In this document: positions 15,485-24,395 of the stretch, in pieces
How the letters are laid out: every line of letters begins with the position of its first letter
How positions within the stretch are numbered: position 1 is the stretch's first letter
Assembly: GCF_003860585.1 (NCBI RefSeq)
Contig: NZ_CP034159.1
Coordinates: 1,612,001-1,676,000, forward strand
From: Kaistella carnis
Lineage (GTDB): Bacteria; Bacteroidota; Bacteroidia; Flavobacteriales; Weeksellaceae
Length of the DNA stretch: 64,000 bases
Direction: 5' to 3'
Position numbers and translations under genes: made by a program
Notes under the pieces: model-generated
The model's database searches: none
Seen by the model: only the letters and a program-made list of their open reading frames with translations
Told to the model about the DNA's origin: nothing

Positions 15485-16248
15485 ACAAGATTGCACGCTT
15501 CATCCTATTTGATATTTTAAAAAACAAAATCGTTATTATGTATACGATTTTACTTTTCATTATTTCCTGGTCAGTTTTAGGCTTGGATAATAATGAAACC
15601 AAAGCCACCTTAAGTTTACTCAACGTCGTACTGCTCGTTGTGCCTTTGGTGAGTATTATTTTTTCTACGATCTATGTCTATAATAGCAGCCAGTTTATCG
15701 AACTGCTCCTGAGCCAGCCTGTTCCGCGGGGGAAAGTTTGGTTTAATTTATTTCTAGGACTTTCCACGGCTTTGATTCTTGCTTTTCTTCTCGGATGTGG
15801 AATTCCCATTCTACTCTACTCTTCCATTGAGACCGGTCTTTCGGTTTTGATTACAGGAATTTTTCTGTCGATCATTTTTACATCATTGGCGATGTTGGCG
15901 GCCATCTTCAGCCGGGACCGTGCGAAAGGAATTGGGATTTCTATTTTTATCTGGATGTTTTTTGCTATTATTTACGACGGAATTTTATTACTCCTTATGT
16001 TTCAGTTTGCCGATTATCCTATTGAAGGAATTATGGCGACTTTGGCAGCAATTAATCCCATCGGACTTTCGCGAATTTTCGTACTTCTTCAATTAGATGT
16101 TGCAGCGATGTTAGGTCAGGCGGGCGCAATTTTCAAACAGGTATTTGGTGCCGGTGGCGGAATGGTTATTTCGCTTCTCATTCTTACGATCTGGACTTTC
16201 GTACCCTTCTTATGGTCGCTCATTTTATTCAACAAAAAGAACCTTTAA
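15481..16248 (+). CDS. nosY: NosY, ABC-2 type membrane protein
   Basis: The 255-residue protein has six membrane segments (about 15-35, 50-72, 97-120, 126-146, 160-180, 232-250) and the SQPVPRGKVWF loop typical of NosY-type ABC-2 permeases. It partners NosF. Translation is coupled to nosF by an ATGA overlap. It ends the maturation operon; a weak hairpin (AGCTGA-N6-TCAGCT, 16272-16289) follows. Confidence 0.92.
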   Translation: MNKIARFILFDILKNKIVIMYTILLFIISWSVLGLDNNETKATLSLLNVVLLVVPLVSIIFSTIYVYNSSQFIELLLSQPVPRGKVWFNLFLGLSTALILAFLLGCGIPILLYSSIETGLSVLITGIFLSIIFTSLAMLAAIFSRDRAKGIGISIFIWMFFAIIYDGILLLLMFQFADYPIEGIMATLAAINPIGLSRIFVLLQLDVAAMLGQAGAIFKQVFGAGGGMVISLLILTIWTFVPFLWSLILFNKKNL

Positions 16249-16305
16249 TGATTAAAATATGACTTAAAAACAGCTGATAAAACTCAGCTATTTAATGACT
16301 TATCA

Positions 16306-16350
16306 TGTGAATAGAATCATATAAAACAGAGATTTTTATTGTTAATTTTA
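16306..16350 (+). promoter_or_regulatory. Crp/Fnr-type site plus -7-like box before the fasciclin gene
   Basis: TGTGA-ATAGAA-TCATA (16306-16321), centred 29.5 bases upstream of TAATTTTA (16343-16350). Same geometry as the other sites of the nos cluster. Confidence 0.5.
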
Positions 16351-16402
16351 TAGTGAAATTAAAAGACAAAGAATTTAAAACTAACAAATAAAAATAGAAA
16401 CT

Positions 16403-16957
16403 ATGAAAAAATCAATCATGATCCTTGCAGTGGTTGCCCTTGCTTTGTCATCTTGCAACAAGACTGAAGGAACAGCGACAGTTACTGAAACTGCCACCGC
16501 AGAAACCACTCCAGGAGGACAGGAAACCGTAAAAGATGATGACAGTGCACCGGATATTGTAAAATTGGCGGTAAGCAATCCGGATCTTTCAACTTTAGTA
16601 AAAGCGGTACAGGCAGCAGGTTTAGCCACATCACTAAGCAACGCAGGTCCTTTCACCGTTTTCGCTCCTACCAATGAAGCATTTTCAAAATTGCCTGCGG
16701 GAGTTTTAGATGACTTAATGAAGCCTGAAAATGCAGATAAATTGAATGATATTCTGAGCCATCACACCTATGTGGGCGTTATAAAAACAGATCAGTTGAC
16801 AGACGGACAAAACTTAGGAATGGTCGATGGAAAACCCATCAGCATCAAAATGGTTGATGGAAAGCCCGTGGTGAACGGCACTATTAATATTTTGGCTTCC
16901 GTGCCCGCTTCCAACGGAATTGTGCACGTTGTAGATTCTGTAATTTTACCGGATTAA
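16403..16957 (+). CDS. fasciclin (FAS1) domain lipoprotein
   Basis: The 184-residue protein has a lipoprotein signal (lipobox LSSC, C18), a 30-residue T/E-rich linker, and one FAS1 domain from about 48 to the end. Both conserved boxes are present: H1 GPFTVFAPTNEAFSKLP and the C-terminal NGIVHVVDSVILP, with the central HHTYVG before them. FAS1 domains usually mediate adhesion or protein contact. Here the gene lies at the end of the nos cluster behind a promoter with the same Crp-type site, which suggests a role during N2O respiration. What it binds is unknown. Confidence 0.85.
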   Translation: MKKSIMILAVVALALSSCNKTEGTATVTETATAETTPGGQETVKDDDSAPDIVKLAVSNPDLSTLVKAVQAAGLATSLSNAGPFTVFAPTNEAFSKLPAGVLDDLMKPENADKLNDILSHHTYVGVIKTDQLTDGQNLGMVDGKPISIKMVDGKPVVNGTINILASVPASNGIVHVVDSVILPD

Positions 16958-16992
16958 AAAGAAATTCCCTAAATTAAGTTTATTGTCTTGTT

Positions 16993-17025
16993 GCACTTCC
17001 TGAAATTTCGGGAAGTGCTTTTTTT
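16993..17025 (+). terminator. terminator of the fasciclin gene
   Basis: GCACTTCC (16993-17000) and GGAAGTGC (17011-17018), with the inner GAAATTTC able to extend the stem, followed by seven T that run into the stop codon of the convergent gene. Confidence 0.85.
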
Positions 17026-18238
17026 ATAGCGATTTCTTCTTTAAACTGAAGAAAATGAGGAGCAGGGAAAACATCATCAGTAAAGACACCGCGAGCAGTA
17101 TTTCCGCGGAAAAAGGCACCGCAACATATTTGATTGAAAGCACGCCCATGATACCCAAAACCGCTTCATTTAAAAATATTCCGAGAAGTAATAATTTTAG
17201 GCCGGTGATTACGGGTTTGGTCATTTTGAAAACATTGGTCGCTAAAATCTGATTCAGCAGAAACACAGAAACACACATTAACAAAATTAAGTGCAGATAG
17301 GCGATGACCACGTTTCTGAAACCAAATGCAAACTGGCTCAACACCGGAATATTGGAACCCAGTTGTAACATAATTTTTGCAAAAAACGCAAAACCGACAT
17401 ACATTAAAACAAAACGTTGCAAAGCTGAAAAACTCAAGACGACTTTGGTCCAGTTCTGTTTCACAACCATGTATAATTTCACTGCTCCAATGGTTTGCGC
17501 GATGGTTGCCAAAACAATAGCAATGAAAATCCAAAGCGGTAGTTTCATCCAAAGTACAGAAAGGCCATAGCCTATTAGTGTTCCAAAAAACAGAAGCCAG
17601 AATATGAGTTTGGTGTCTTTTTCAGATATTTCTGCGCCGATATTTCGGAGCGACAAAAGCAAAAATCCAATACAGCTAAAGATGAAAAATCCGTTGTACT
17701 GAAAATGTAAATAGTAATAAGTAGACGCCAAATATAAGGTTTGAGTTACGTTATCGGACATCATCATATAACTCAACATGAATACGCCGGCAGAGGAAAT
17801 GACAGCAAAAAACAACCCTCCCAGGAACCAGGATTTTATCAGATTCCGCTTGCCCTTCAGATCCCGAAGTAAGAAAAAGAAGAAAACGAAACTCGTCAAC
17901 AGTGCTGCGGTAGACCCCGCAATTGAAAGCCAGTAATATCCCTTATAAATAAAACTTGGAATCATGATATAGGCCGAAACCGCATTGACAATTAATAAAA
18001 CATTGTATTTCTTCAGTTGTTCTTCTGATAATATCCCTTGTAAATACCGAATAATGAGAACATAAATAATTTGGGTAATCCACCCATAAAAGGCGAAATG
18101 CGAATGCGCCTCCTGTACATGTTTCTGATCGACCATGGGCAGAGAAAATGCAATTTTGTAACGCATCAAAACGCCTAAAACAGAAACCATAAAAAAATTC
18201 AGAACTGAAAAACGGAGCCAAAAAATAATATTCTTCAT
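17024..18238 (-). CDS. polytopic membrane protein, heme-copper-oxidase-like or NnrS-like
   Basis: The 404-residue protein has about 12 membrane segments. Conserved-looking histidines lie within them: QEAHSHFAFYGW (about 42-53), YYYLHFQYNGFF (about 176-187) and IAYLHLILL (about 313-321). The H-x-H-x(3)-YG pattern recalls subunit I of heme-copper oxidases/NO reductases and the heme-copper protein NnrS, which helps cells under NO stress. The full set of subunit I ligands is not evident, so it is probably a relative rather than a true oxidase. It is downstream of the Crp/Fnr gene, with its own Crp-type site. The -7 box lies only 5 bases from the ATG, so its mRNA may be nearly leaderless. Confidence 0.7.
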   Translation of the reverse strand: MKNIIFWLRFSVLNFFMVSVLGVLMRYKIAFSLPMVDQKHVQEAHSHFAFYGWITQIIYVLIIRYLQGILSEEQLKKYNVLLIVNAVSAYIMIPSFIYKGYYWLSIAGSTAALLTSFVFFFFLLRDLKGKRNLIKSWFLGGLFFAVISSAGVFMLSYMMMSDNVTQTLYLASTYYYLHFQYNGFFIFSCIGFLLLSLRNIGAEISEKDTKLIFWLLFFGTLIGYGLSVLWMKLPLWIFIAIVLATIAQTIGAVKLYMVVKQNWTKVVLSFSALQRFVLMYVGFAFFAKIMLQLGSNIPVLSQFAFGFRNVVIAYLHLILLMCVSVFLLNQILATNVFKMTKPVITGLKLLLLGIFLNEAVLGIMGVLSIKYVAVPFSAEILLAVSLLMMFSLLLIFFSLKKKSL

Positions 18239-18242
18239 CTTA

Positions 18243-18288
18243 CAAAATTAAGTCGAAAAATCTGATTAATATTATGATTTAGGTCACT
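18243..18288 (-). promoter_or_regulatory. Crp/Fnr-type site plus -7 box before the HCO-like gene
   Basis: TATGA-TTTAGG-TCACT (18273-18288 on the plus strand) is centred 30.5 bases upstream of TAATTTTG on the minus strand (18250 to 18243), the same spacing as at 9554-9599. Confidence 0.55.
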
Positions 18289-18891
18289 TTAGAAGATAAT
18301 TTTGCCGTTGACAATTTTTAACTTGTCTTCCTTTTCCATTTTTTTTATCGTACGAATGACTGTTTCGATTCGAAGGCCCGTCATTTGAGAAATTTCTTTA
18401 CGTGTGAGTTTGATCAGCACCGATTCGTCCACACAACCATTTTCCCGTTTGTAGTTTTCTAACTGTTGCAGAATTCGGTCTTCGGGATTAAATAAAACAA
18501 TCTGCTTTAAAAGCTGACTTTTCTTCAGGGATTTTTTGGCGACGGAAAGCGTAAACTGAAAGAGTTTTTCGGGATGTAATATTAAATAATCAATAAGACA
18601 TTGGCGCTTAAATTTTATAATATCAACTTTCGCAGAACTTACCTCAACGTTCCCTGGAAAAGGCTCGTTCAGCAAAACGGCAGGTTCCGCAAAAAACTGA
18701 CCGCTTTTAACTTTATGCTGAAGTAGTTCTTTTCCTTTTTCTGTAAAATTAGAAACCGACAACTCTCCTTCTTTTAGATAATGAAAATATTGGGAGCACT
18801 CACCCTCATTTAAAATAATATCACCTTTGTAATATTTTTTAAAATCCGCGTTCGTACTTTCGAGTAGGTCGTCATCCAATAAAAATTTCAT
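18289..18891 (-). CDS. Crp/Fnr family transcription regulator linked to the nos cluster
   Basis: The 200-residue protein has a cyclic-nucleotide-binding-type beta-barrel (about 15-115, with GDIILNEGECSQYFHYLKEG and SGQFFAEPAVLL), a dimer helix, and a C-terminal Crp-type winged helix at about 150-195 (LTRKEISQMTGLRIETVIRT). No N-terminal cysteine cluster of the Fnr iron-sulfur type is present; the three cysteines are scattered. It could therefore sense heme-NO as Dnr-type proteins do, or another ligand. Four nearby promoters carry a TRTGA-N6-TCAYW palindrome at matching distance from the -7 box, which makes this the likely activator of the nos genes. Confidence 0.88.
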   Translation of the reverse strand: MKFLLDDDLLESTNADFKKYYKGDIILNEGECSQYFHYLKEGELSVSNFTEKGKELLQHKVKSGQFFAEPAVLLNEPFPGNVEVSSAKVDIIKFKRQCLIDYLILHPEKLFQFTLSVAKKSLKKSQLLKQIVLFNPEDRILQQLENYKRENGCVDESVLIKLTRKEISQMTGLRIETVIRTIKKMEKEDKLKIVNGKIIF

Positions 18892-18911
18892 CTGGTAGAG
18901 TTGTAGTTTTT

Positions 18912-18919
18912 CAAATATA
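18912..18919 (-). promoter_or_regulatory. -7 box of the Crp/Fnr gene
   Basis: TATATTTG on the minus strand, 21 bases upstream of the start at 18891. No Crp-type palindrome is seen here, so autoregulation is not suggested. Confidence 0.5.
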
Positions 18920-19007
18920 AGAAATTTTTTAAAGGATTGCGAAAATTATATGGGGAGACCGAAGAATATGTTAAATTTGGATTCCTTCTAAATTAAACTA
19001 TAATCTC

Positions 19008-19015
19008 TATTTTTG
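19008..19015 (+). promoter_or_regulatory. -7 box of ppk1
   Basis: TATTTTTG, 20 bases upstream of the ATG at 19035. Confidence 0.5.
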
Positions 19016-19034
19016 ACCAACCAATAAAGATAAA

Positions 19035-21101
19035 ATGTCCAATCACTTTAATCCCCGAGATATCACCTGGCTCGCATTTAATGAGCGTGTTTTACAGGAA
19101 GCCATGGATCAAAAAGTTCCTCTGCATTTAAGAATTCGCTTTCTGGGAATTTTTTCCAATAATCTGGATGAGTTTTTCCGGGTGCGTGTCGCCGGTTTAA
19201 AAAGGGCCATGGATTTTAAAGATAAATTTATCACGGAATCTTTTTATCAACCTCCGACGAAAATTCTGCAGAAAATAAACGAAATCGTGATCAAGCAGCA
19301 GCAAAATTTCGATAAAACCTGGAAGAAGATTCAAGTTGAAATGGCCGATCAAAAAGTCTTCATTAAAACCGCAAAAAATCTTACTAAAGAACAAGAGAAA
19401 TTTGTGGTGGCATATTTTGATGAAATTGTAGAGAGCAATGTAATTCCTATTTTGCTTCATGATAATTCTGCAATGCCCTACTTACGCGACAAATCTTTAT
19501 ATCTGGGGATTGCGATGCGGAAGAAAGAATTTCAATATGAAAGTAAGTTTGCCATTATCGAAATTCCTTCCAGGATTTTAGGGCGATTTGTTTTGCTCCC
19601 TACGGAAGGTCCTGAAAAAAATGTTATTTTACTGGAAGATGTGATCAAATTCAATCTTCCCCACATTTTCTCTTATTTTGGTTATGAAGAATTTGAGGCC
19701 CACTGTTTCAAAGTAACGAAAGATGCAGAATTCGATCTGGATAACGACATAAAAACAACGCTGGCCCAAAAAATTGAAAAAGGAGTTAAATCGCGTAGAA
19801 AAGGCAAACCAACCCGCTTTGTTTTTGATAAAGAGATGGATAAAGCCTTGCTTGAATTCCTGATTCGTAAATTAAATCTAAGCAAAAAAGACAGCATAAT
19901 CCCAGGTGGAAAAATTCATAATTTCCGCCATTTTATGGAATTTCCCGAAGTTTTCGAAAAGTATAAAAAACCGGAAGAAAGAACATCTTTTGATCATCCC
20001 GATCTTGTTGGCAAACGAATTACCGATGTGATTCAAAAAACTGATATTTTACTTTCTTTCCCTTATCATAACTATACGCCGGTCATCGATTTGTTGCGGG
20101 AATCAGCCATGGACCCGGAAGTGAAATCGATTCAAATTACGGCGTACCGATTGGCGAGCAATTCCAAAATAATTAATGCCTTGATCAATGCAGTGAGAAA
20201 TGGCAAAGAGGTCACCGTGATGCTAGAACTGCGCGCGCGTTTCGATGAAGAGAACAATCTAAAATGGAAAGAAATTCTGGAACAGGAAGGTGTAAAAGTT
20301 CTGGTTGGAATTCCTGATAAAAAAGTTCATGCGAAGTTGTGTGTCATTAAAAAAAGAGCGCACAATAAAACCATCCAATACGGTTTTGTAAGTACCGGAA
20401 ACTTTAATGAAAAAACCGCCAAAATTTACGGAGATCATCTTCTGTTGACTTCCGACCGCGTAATTATGGCAGATATCAATAAAGTATTTACGGTACTTCG
20501 GAAACCCAAACATGATGTAGTTTCGGAACTTAAATCTTGTAAAAAACTTGTGCTCTGCCCTGAACTGATGCGCGAAAAAATCATAGCACAAATGGATAAA
20601 GAAATCGAAGAAGCAAAAGCCGGCCGAAAAACGTTGATCATCATAAAAGTTAATTCTTTAAGTGATCGCGATTTGATTCAGAAATTATATGACGCAGCTA
20701 GAGCCGGTGTTGTAATAAAAATGATTGTCCGCGGAATTTATTGTGCGATCAATCAGAAGGATTTTAAAGAAAAAATAGAGGCCATCAGTATTGTTGATGA
20801 ATATCTGGAACATTCCAGAATCATGTACTTTTATAACAAAGGGCATGAAGATATTTACATTTCTTCTGCTGACTGGATGACGCGGAATATGGACTACCGA
20901 ATAGAGGCCGCCGCAAAAATAACTCAGAAAAATCTGAAGAAAGAGATCAAAGACCAGCTTGACATTCAGCTGAGTGACAACGTAAAAGCGCGTATCCTGG
21001 ATAAAAAAATGCGCAACGAATATGTGAGTTCAGGCAAAATACCCATTCGTTCGCAGATCGAAATTTATCATTATCTTAAAAATAAATCTGTCCTGGATTA
21101 A
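19035..21101 (+). CDS. ppk1: polyphosphate kinase 1
   Basis: The 688-residue protein is a full-length PPK1, which makes long-chain polyphosphate from ATP and can run in reverse. The N-terminal domain opens with FNPRDITWLAFNERVLQEA, followed by the head domain and two phospholipase-D-like C-terminal domains. H432 in KKVHAKLCVI is the histidine expected to be phosphorylated in catalysis; H593 in EHSRIMYFYNKG is the second conserved histidine. The arginines of TAYRLASNSKI and ELRARFDEENN line the site. It stands alone between its own promoter and the cobalamin riboswitch; no exopolyphosphatase gene is next to it. Confidence 0.97.
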   Translation: MSNHFNPRDITWLAFNERVLQEAMDQKVPLHLRIRFLGIFSNNLDEFFRVRVAGLKRAMDFKDKFITESFYQPPTKILQKINEIVIKQQQNFDKTWKKIQVEMADQKVFIKTAKNLTKEQEKFVVAYFDEIVESNVIPILLHDNSAMPYLRDKSLYLGIAMRKKEFQYESKFAIIEIPSRILGRFVLLPTEGPEKNVILLEDVIKFNLPHIFSYFGYEEFEAHCFKVTKDAEFDLDNDIKTTLAQKIEKGVKSRRKGKPTRFVFDKEMDKALLEFLIRKLNLSKKDSIIPGGKIHNFRHFMEFPEVFEKYKKPEERTSFDHPDLVGKRITDVIQKTDILLSFPYHNYTPVIDLLRESAMDPEVKSIQITAYRLASNSKIINALINAVRNGKEVTVMLELRARFDEENNLKWKEILEQEGVKVLVGIPDKKVHAKLCVIKKRAHNKTIQYGFVSTGNFNEKTAKIYGDHLLLTSDRVIMADINKVFTVLRKPKHDVVSELKSCKKLVLCPELMREKIIAQMDKEIEEAKAGRKTLIIIKVNSLSDRDLIQKLYDAARAGVVIKMIVRGIYCAINQKDFKEKIEAISIVDEYLEHSRIMYFYNKGHEDIYISSADWMTRNMDYRIEAAAKITQKNLKKEIKDQLDIQLSDNVKARILDKKMRNEYVSSGKIPIRSQIEIYHYLKNKSVLD

Positions 21102-21307
21102 ACTTTAGCCTGATTTTTCTTAACCTCGAATAAGACAAAAGTTTTTTTTGATCTAAATAAGCCAAAAATTTTGCAGAAGCGAAATTCAAGAAAGATTTTC
21201 CATTTTTTTTGAACTTTTGAGATGTTTATTTTTTGATTTGTATTATGTTCTTTTGCGGTTTAAGAAGTAAAGATTTTTATTTTTAGATTGTTATTAAACG
21301 AAATTAC

Positions 21308-21315
21308 TATCTTTG
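21308..21315 (+). promoter_or_regulatory. -7 box of the cobalamin riboswitch transcript
   Basis: TATCTTTG, with ATTG at 21287-21290 as a possible -33 element 17 bases away. It places the transcript start just before the riboswitch. The stretch 21102-21300 holds no gene that I see. Confidence 0.6.
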
Positions 21316-21324
21316 CACTGCTTT

Positions 21325-21495
21325 TAGAAAAGGGAATTGTGTGCAAATCACAAACTGTCCCCGCAACTGTAAATCACTATTTATTAATAAAAAATTTTTG
21401 CAAACAAACCACTGATTAATTTCGGGAAGGTGCAAAAATGTGAAAGTCAGGAGACCTTGCTGAAAGTTTTAACATAAAAAATAACTTTCGGAGGA
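21325..21495 (+). ncRNA. cobalamin (B12) riboswitch
   Basis: The leader of the btuB-type gene has the hallmarks of the adenosylcobalamin aptamer in order: AAAGGGAA near 21329, the core CTGTCCCCGCAACTGTAA (about 21355-21372), CCACTG (21408-21414), CGGGAAGGTGC (about 21423-21433), and the B12 box AGTCAGGAGACC (about 21445-21456). After it, CTGAAAGTT and AACTTTCGG can form a stem that ends right before AGGAAAGG, the ribosome-binding region of the gene. This favours control of translation by B12: high B12 shuts uptake off. Confidence 0.9.
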
Positions 21496-21505
21496 AAGGT
21501 TGAAA

Positions 21506-23332
21506 ATGAATCTAAAACACCACTTTTCGTCGGTTTTATTATGCTGTATTTCTATGAGTTTCGCTCAGGAAGTTGCCATTGATACCGTTTATATCTTCGA
21601 CAGTCAGTTGAAGAATTCTAAAAAATTCCAGAAAATTTCTACTTTAAACGAAGAAGATCTGCTAAAAAATACGGCAAATATTTCCGATGTTTTACGGTTT
21701 CAATCGTCGGTGTACATCAAAGAAAATGGTCGTGGTGCCGTTTCTTCGCCTTCTTTTCGCGGAACCACTGCGCAACAGACTGCGTTCATCTGGAACGGAA
21801 TTAATGTGAATTCCATTTTTTTAGGACAGGGTGATATTAACAATCTCAATCTTTTGGGTTATGACCAACTCGAAGTGAAATCCGGCGGCGGAAGCGTAAT
21901 CTATGGAAGTGGCGCAATTGGGGGAAGTATTCACATGAACAATGAATTGGCTTTTAATAAAGGTTTTAACACCACTTTATTTTCAGAATTCGGCTCTTTT
22001 AACACCTTTAATTCTTTCTTAAAAAGCTCCTACAGCGACGAAAAATTATCCGTAAAAGTGTCTGGAAATTTTGTAAAAAGTGACAATGATTATGATGTTC
22101 CGGAAAAGAACTACACCAATTTGAACGGCGAATACGACAACCGTAATTTCAATTTGGGAGCCGCTTACAGGATCAATTCGAAAAATACCATTTCCTGGCA
22201 AACTCAAATCTATAACGGTGTTCAACACTACCCTATTTTCTCGGAGTCGGTGACGAAAACGAAATATATCGCCGATACTTTCCGAAGTCTGGTCAATTGG
22301 AATTTTCATACAGAAAAAGTGCAGAATATTTTTCGGTTGGCCTATCTGGAAGATGAATTTCAATATTTCAGCAATATCAACAAAGCAAAGAGCAGCGGTG
22401 GAAGTGCGAAAATTTATTTGGCGAAAAATGATTTCAATTATATTCTTAATGAAAAACTGGCATTTAATTTCATAGGCGAATATCAACTGAACAAAGGCCA
22501 AGGTTTTCAGTCCGGAATTACAAATGTGGAAAGAAATGCAGGTTCTATCGCAGGTTTAGTGAGATGGAATCCTTCGCAAAAAGTTAATTTTGAAGCCGGA
22601 CTCAAGAAAGATTTTGTAGAAGCAATTGAAACTCCGGTTCTATATTCGTTTTCAGGAAAAGTCAATGTAAATAATTGGTATTCCCTTATTTTTAATGCTT
22701 CAAAAAATTTCAGATTTCCCTCATTTAATGATCTCTACTGGCAACCGGGCGGAAATTTGGATCTGAAATCAGAAACCTCGCTGCAGGCCGATCTGGGAAA
22801 TCGTTTTCAGTACAAAAATTTTAAATTGAATGTAACGCCATTTTACATCAACATCGAAAACATGATTCGTTGGTTGCCGAATTCTGGCGGGATCTGGTCG
22901 CCAAGCAACATTAATAATGTAGAAAGTTACGGATTGGAATCTCAACTTGATTTTGTAAAAGATTTCGGAAAAAATAATGCAAAATTCTCTCTTGGATACA
23001 TTTATACAAATTCAAAAAATGTAGAAACCAATCGGTTTTTATCATACGTTCCTAAAAATAAGATCTTCGGAAATGCTTCTTATCGTTATGATTTCATCGA
23101 AATTTATGCGCAGGGAATGTTCAATGGTTTAACGTTTACCAGCGAAGATGAAAAATTGGGTTCCGCCCTGAAAAGTTATTTTGTAATGAATGCAGGACTC
23201 CATATAAAAATCTTAAAACACTATCAAATTGGTTTCAAAGCGAATAATTTATTTGATCAAATCTATGAAACTACAGCCTACTTTCCTTTGCCAAAAAGGA
23301 ATTATGCAGCTAATCTCTTAATCAACTTTTAA
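21506..23332 (+). CDS. btuB: BtuB-type TonB-dependent cobalamin receptor
   Basis: The 608-residue protein has a signal peptide (to about 20), a plug domain (about 45-150) with SSPSFRGTTAQQTAFIWNGI and SGGGSVIYGSGAIGGSIHMN, and a 22-strand barrel that ends in an aromatic strand (ANLLINF). It is an outer-membrane receptor driven by TonB. The B12 riboswitch in its leader and the BtuG-like neighbour assign it to cobalamin uptake. I start it at the ATG 21506; a TTG two codons upstream is less likely. It is 11 bases from the next gene. Confidence 0.93.
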   Translation: MNLKHHFSSVLLCCISMSFAQEVAIDTVYIFDSQLKNSKKFQKISTLNEEDLLKNTANISDVLRFQSSVYIKENGRGAVSSPSFRGTTAQQTAFIWNGINVNSIFLGQGDINNLNLLGYDQLEVKSGGGSVIYGSGAIGGSIHMNNELAFNKGFNTTLFSEFGSFNTFNSFLKSSYSDEKLSVKVSGNFVKSDNDYDVPEKNYTNLNGEYDNRNFNLGAAYRINSKNTISWQTQIYNGVQHYPIFSESVTKTKYIADTFRSLVNWNFHTEKVQNIFRLAYLEDEFQYFSNINKAKSSGGSAKIYLAKNDFNYILNEKLAFNFIGEYQLNKGQGFQSGITNVERNAGSIAGLVRWNPSQKVNFEAGLKKDFVEAIETPVLYSFSGKVNVNNWYSLIFNASKNFRFPSFNDLYWQPGGNLDLKSETSLQADLGNRFQYKNFKLNVTPFYINIENMIRWLPNSGGIWSPSNINNVESYGLESQLDFVKDFGKNNAKFSLGYIYTNSKNVETNRFLSYVPKNKIFGNASYRYDFIEIYAQGMFNGLTFTSEDEKLGSALKSYFVMNAGLHIKILKHYQIGFKANNLFDQIYETTAYFPLPKRNYAANLLINF

Positions 23333-23343
23333 AAATAAATAGT

Positions 23344-24384
23344 ATGAAATTTCCTAAAATTCTTTCGTCGGTTCTTGCACTTACTCTGCTGTTCAACATT
23401 TCCTGTAGAACTGAATCTGATGAACCAATTGAACTTCCAAAAGGTGCATATGAAAACGGAATATTCGTTCTTAATGAAGGGAATTTCGGAACTCCAAGTG
23501 CATCAGTTACTTTTCTTTCCAACGATTTAGCAACCATTGAACAGGATGTTTACAAAAAAAATAACGGTACCGATCTGGGTGATGTATTACAAACCCTAAC
23601 TTACAATGGCGATAATGCTTATCTGGTTTTAAATAATTCAAATAAAATCACAGTTGTCAATCGGTATACCTTCAAAAAAACAGGTGAAATCACGGCTCAA
23701 ATCAATCAGCCGCGTTATATTACAATTGCCAATAATTTCATTTACGTAACGAACGATGAATATTTAGGTCCAAAATCTGTGACTATTTACAAATTATCTG
23801 ATCTTTCTTTTGTTAAAAAAATCGCATTCACAGATACGGCAGAACGCATTGTTGAAGCAGGTGGAACTATTTTCGTACAAAATGCAACTTTTGGTTTCGG
23901 AAATACACTGACCAGAATAAATCCTGCTACAAATGAGGTGGCTCCGGTAGTAACTTTGCCAAACGGGAATATTAATAAGACCATTTCCAATAATTCAACC
24001 GTTTATACCATTGCTGCAGGAACTACAGATTCCTATATTTATCAAATCTCGGCGGCAGGAACGATTACAAAAACGACTACACTTACGGGAATTTCCAATG
24101 CGACAAATCTTGATATTGACGGTGGAAAATACTATTTTTCCTCTGGAAACAAAGTTTATTCGATGGATATGAGTGCTACTGTAACACCTACAACACCAAT
24201 TGTAACTGCAACAGGAGGACAGTATTCTGCTCTTTACGGATTTAATGTGATCAACGGAAAAATCTATACTTCGGATGCAAATGGATTTACGGCAGACAGC
24301 AAAGTAACCGTTTATTCCACTACAGGAAGTGTGATCAAAACTTTTGAGGCCGGAAGAGCAACCAACGGTTTTTTCCAGAACTAA
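23344..24384 (+). CDS. BtuG-like beta-propeller surface lipoprotein (DUF5074/YncE type)
   Basis: The 346-residue protein has a lipoprotein signal (lipobox NISC, C20) and six or seven propeller-type repeats, starting with GIFVLNEGNFGTPSASVTFL and with blades of the type NAYLVLNNSNKITVVNRYTF. Proteins of this family lie next to BtuB in Bacteroidetes. In Bacteroides, BtuG is a surface lipoprotein that binds B12 very tightly and passes it to BtuB. The same role is likely here, given the riboswitch and the 11-base gap to btuB. The blade count and the ligand residues cannot be fixed by eye. A strong terminator follows. Confidence 0.8.
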   Translation: MKFPKILSSVLALTLLFNISCRTESDEPIELPKGAYENGIFVLNEGNFGTPSASVTFLSNDLATIEQDVYKKNNGTDLGDVLQTLTYNGDNAYLVLNNSNKITVVNRYTFKKTGEITAQINQPRYITIANNFIYVTNDEYLGPKSVTIYKLSDLSFVKKIAFTDTAERIVEAGGTIFVQNATFGFGNTLTRINPATNEVAPVVTLPNGNINKTISNNSTVYTIAAGTTDSYIYQISAAGTITKTTTLTGISNATNLDIDGGKYYFSSGNKVYSMDMSATVTPTTPIVTATGGQYSALYGFNVINGKIYTSDANGFTADSKVTVYSTTGSVIKTFEAGRATNGFFQN

Positions 24385-24395
24385 AAATTATTTCC

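Noticed and set aside
17024..18238. A true cbb3-type or NO-reductase catalytic subunit
   Set aside because: The full set of six histidines of subunit I is not evident and no partner cytochrome subunit is encoded next to it; kept as a relative only.
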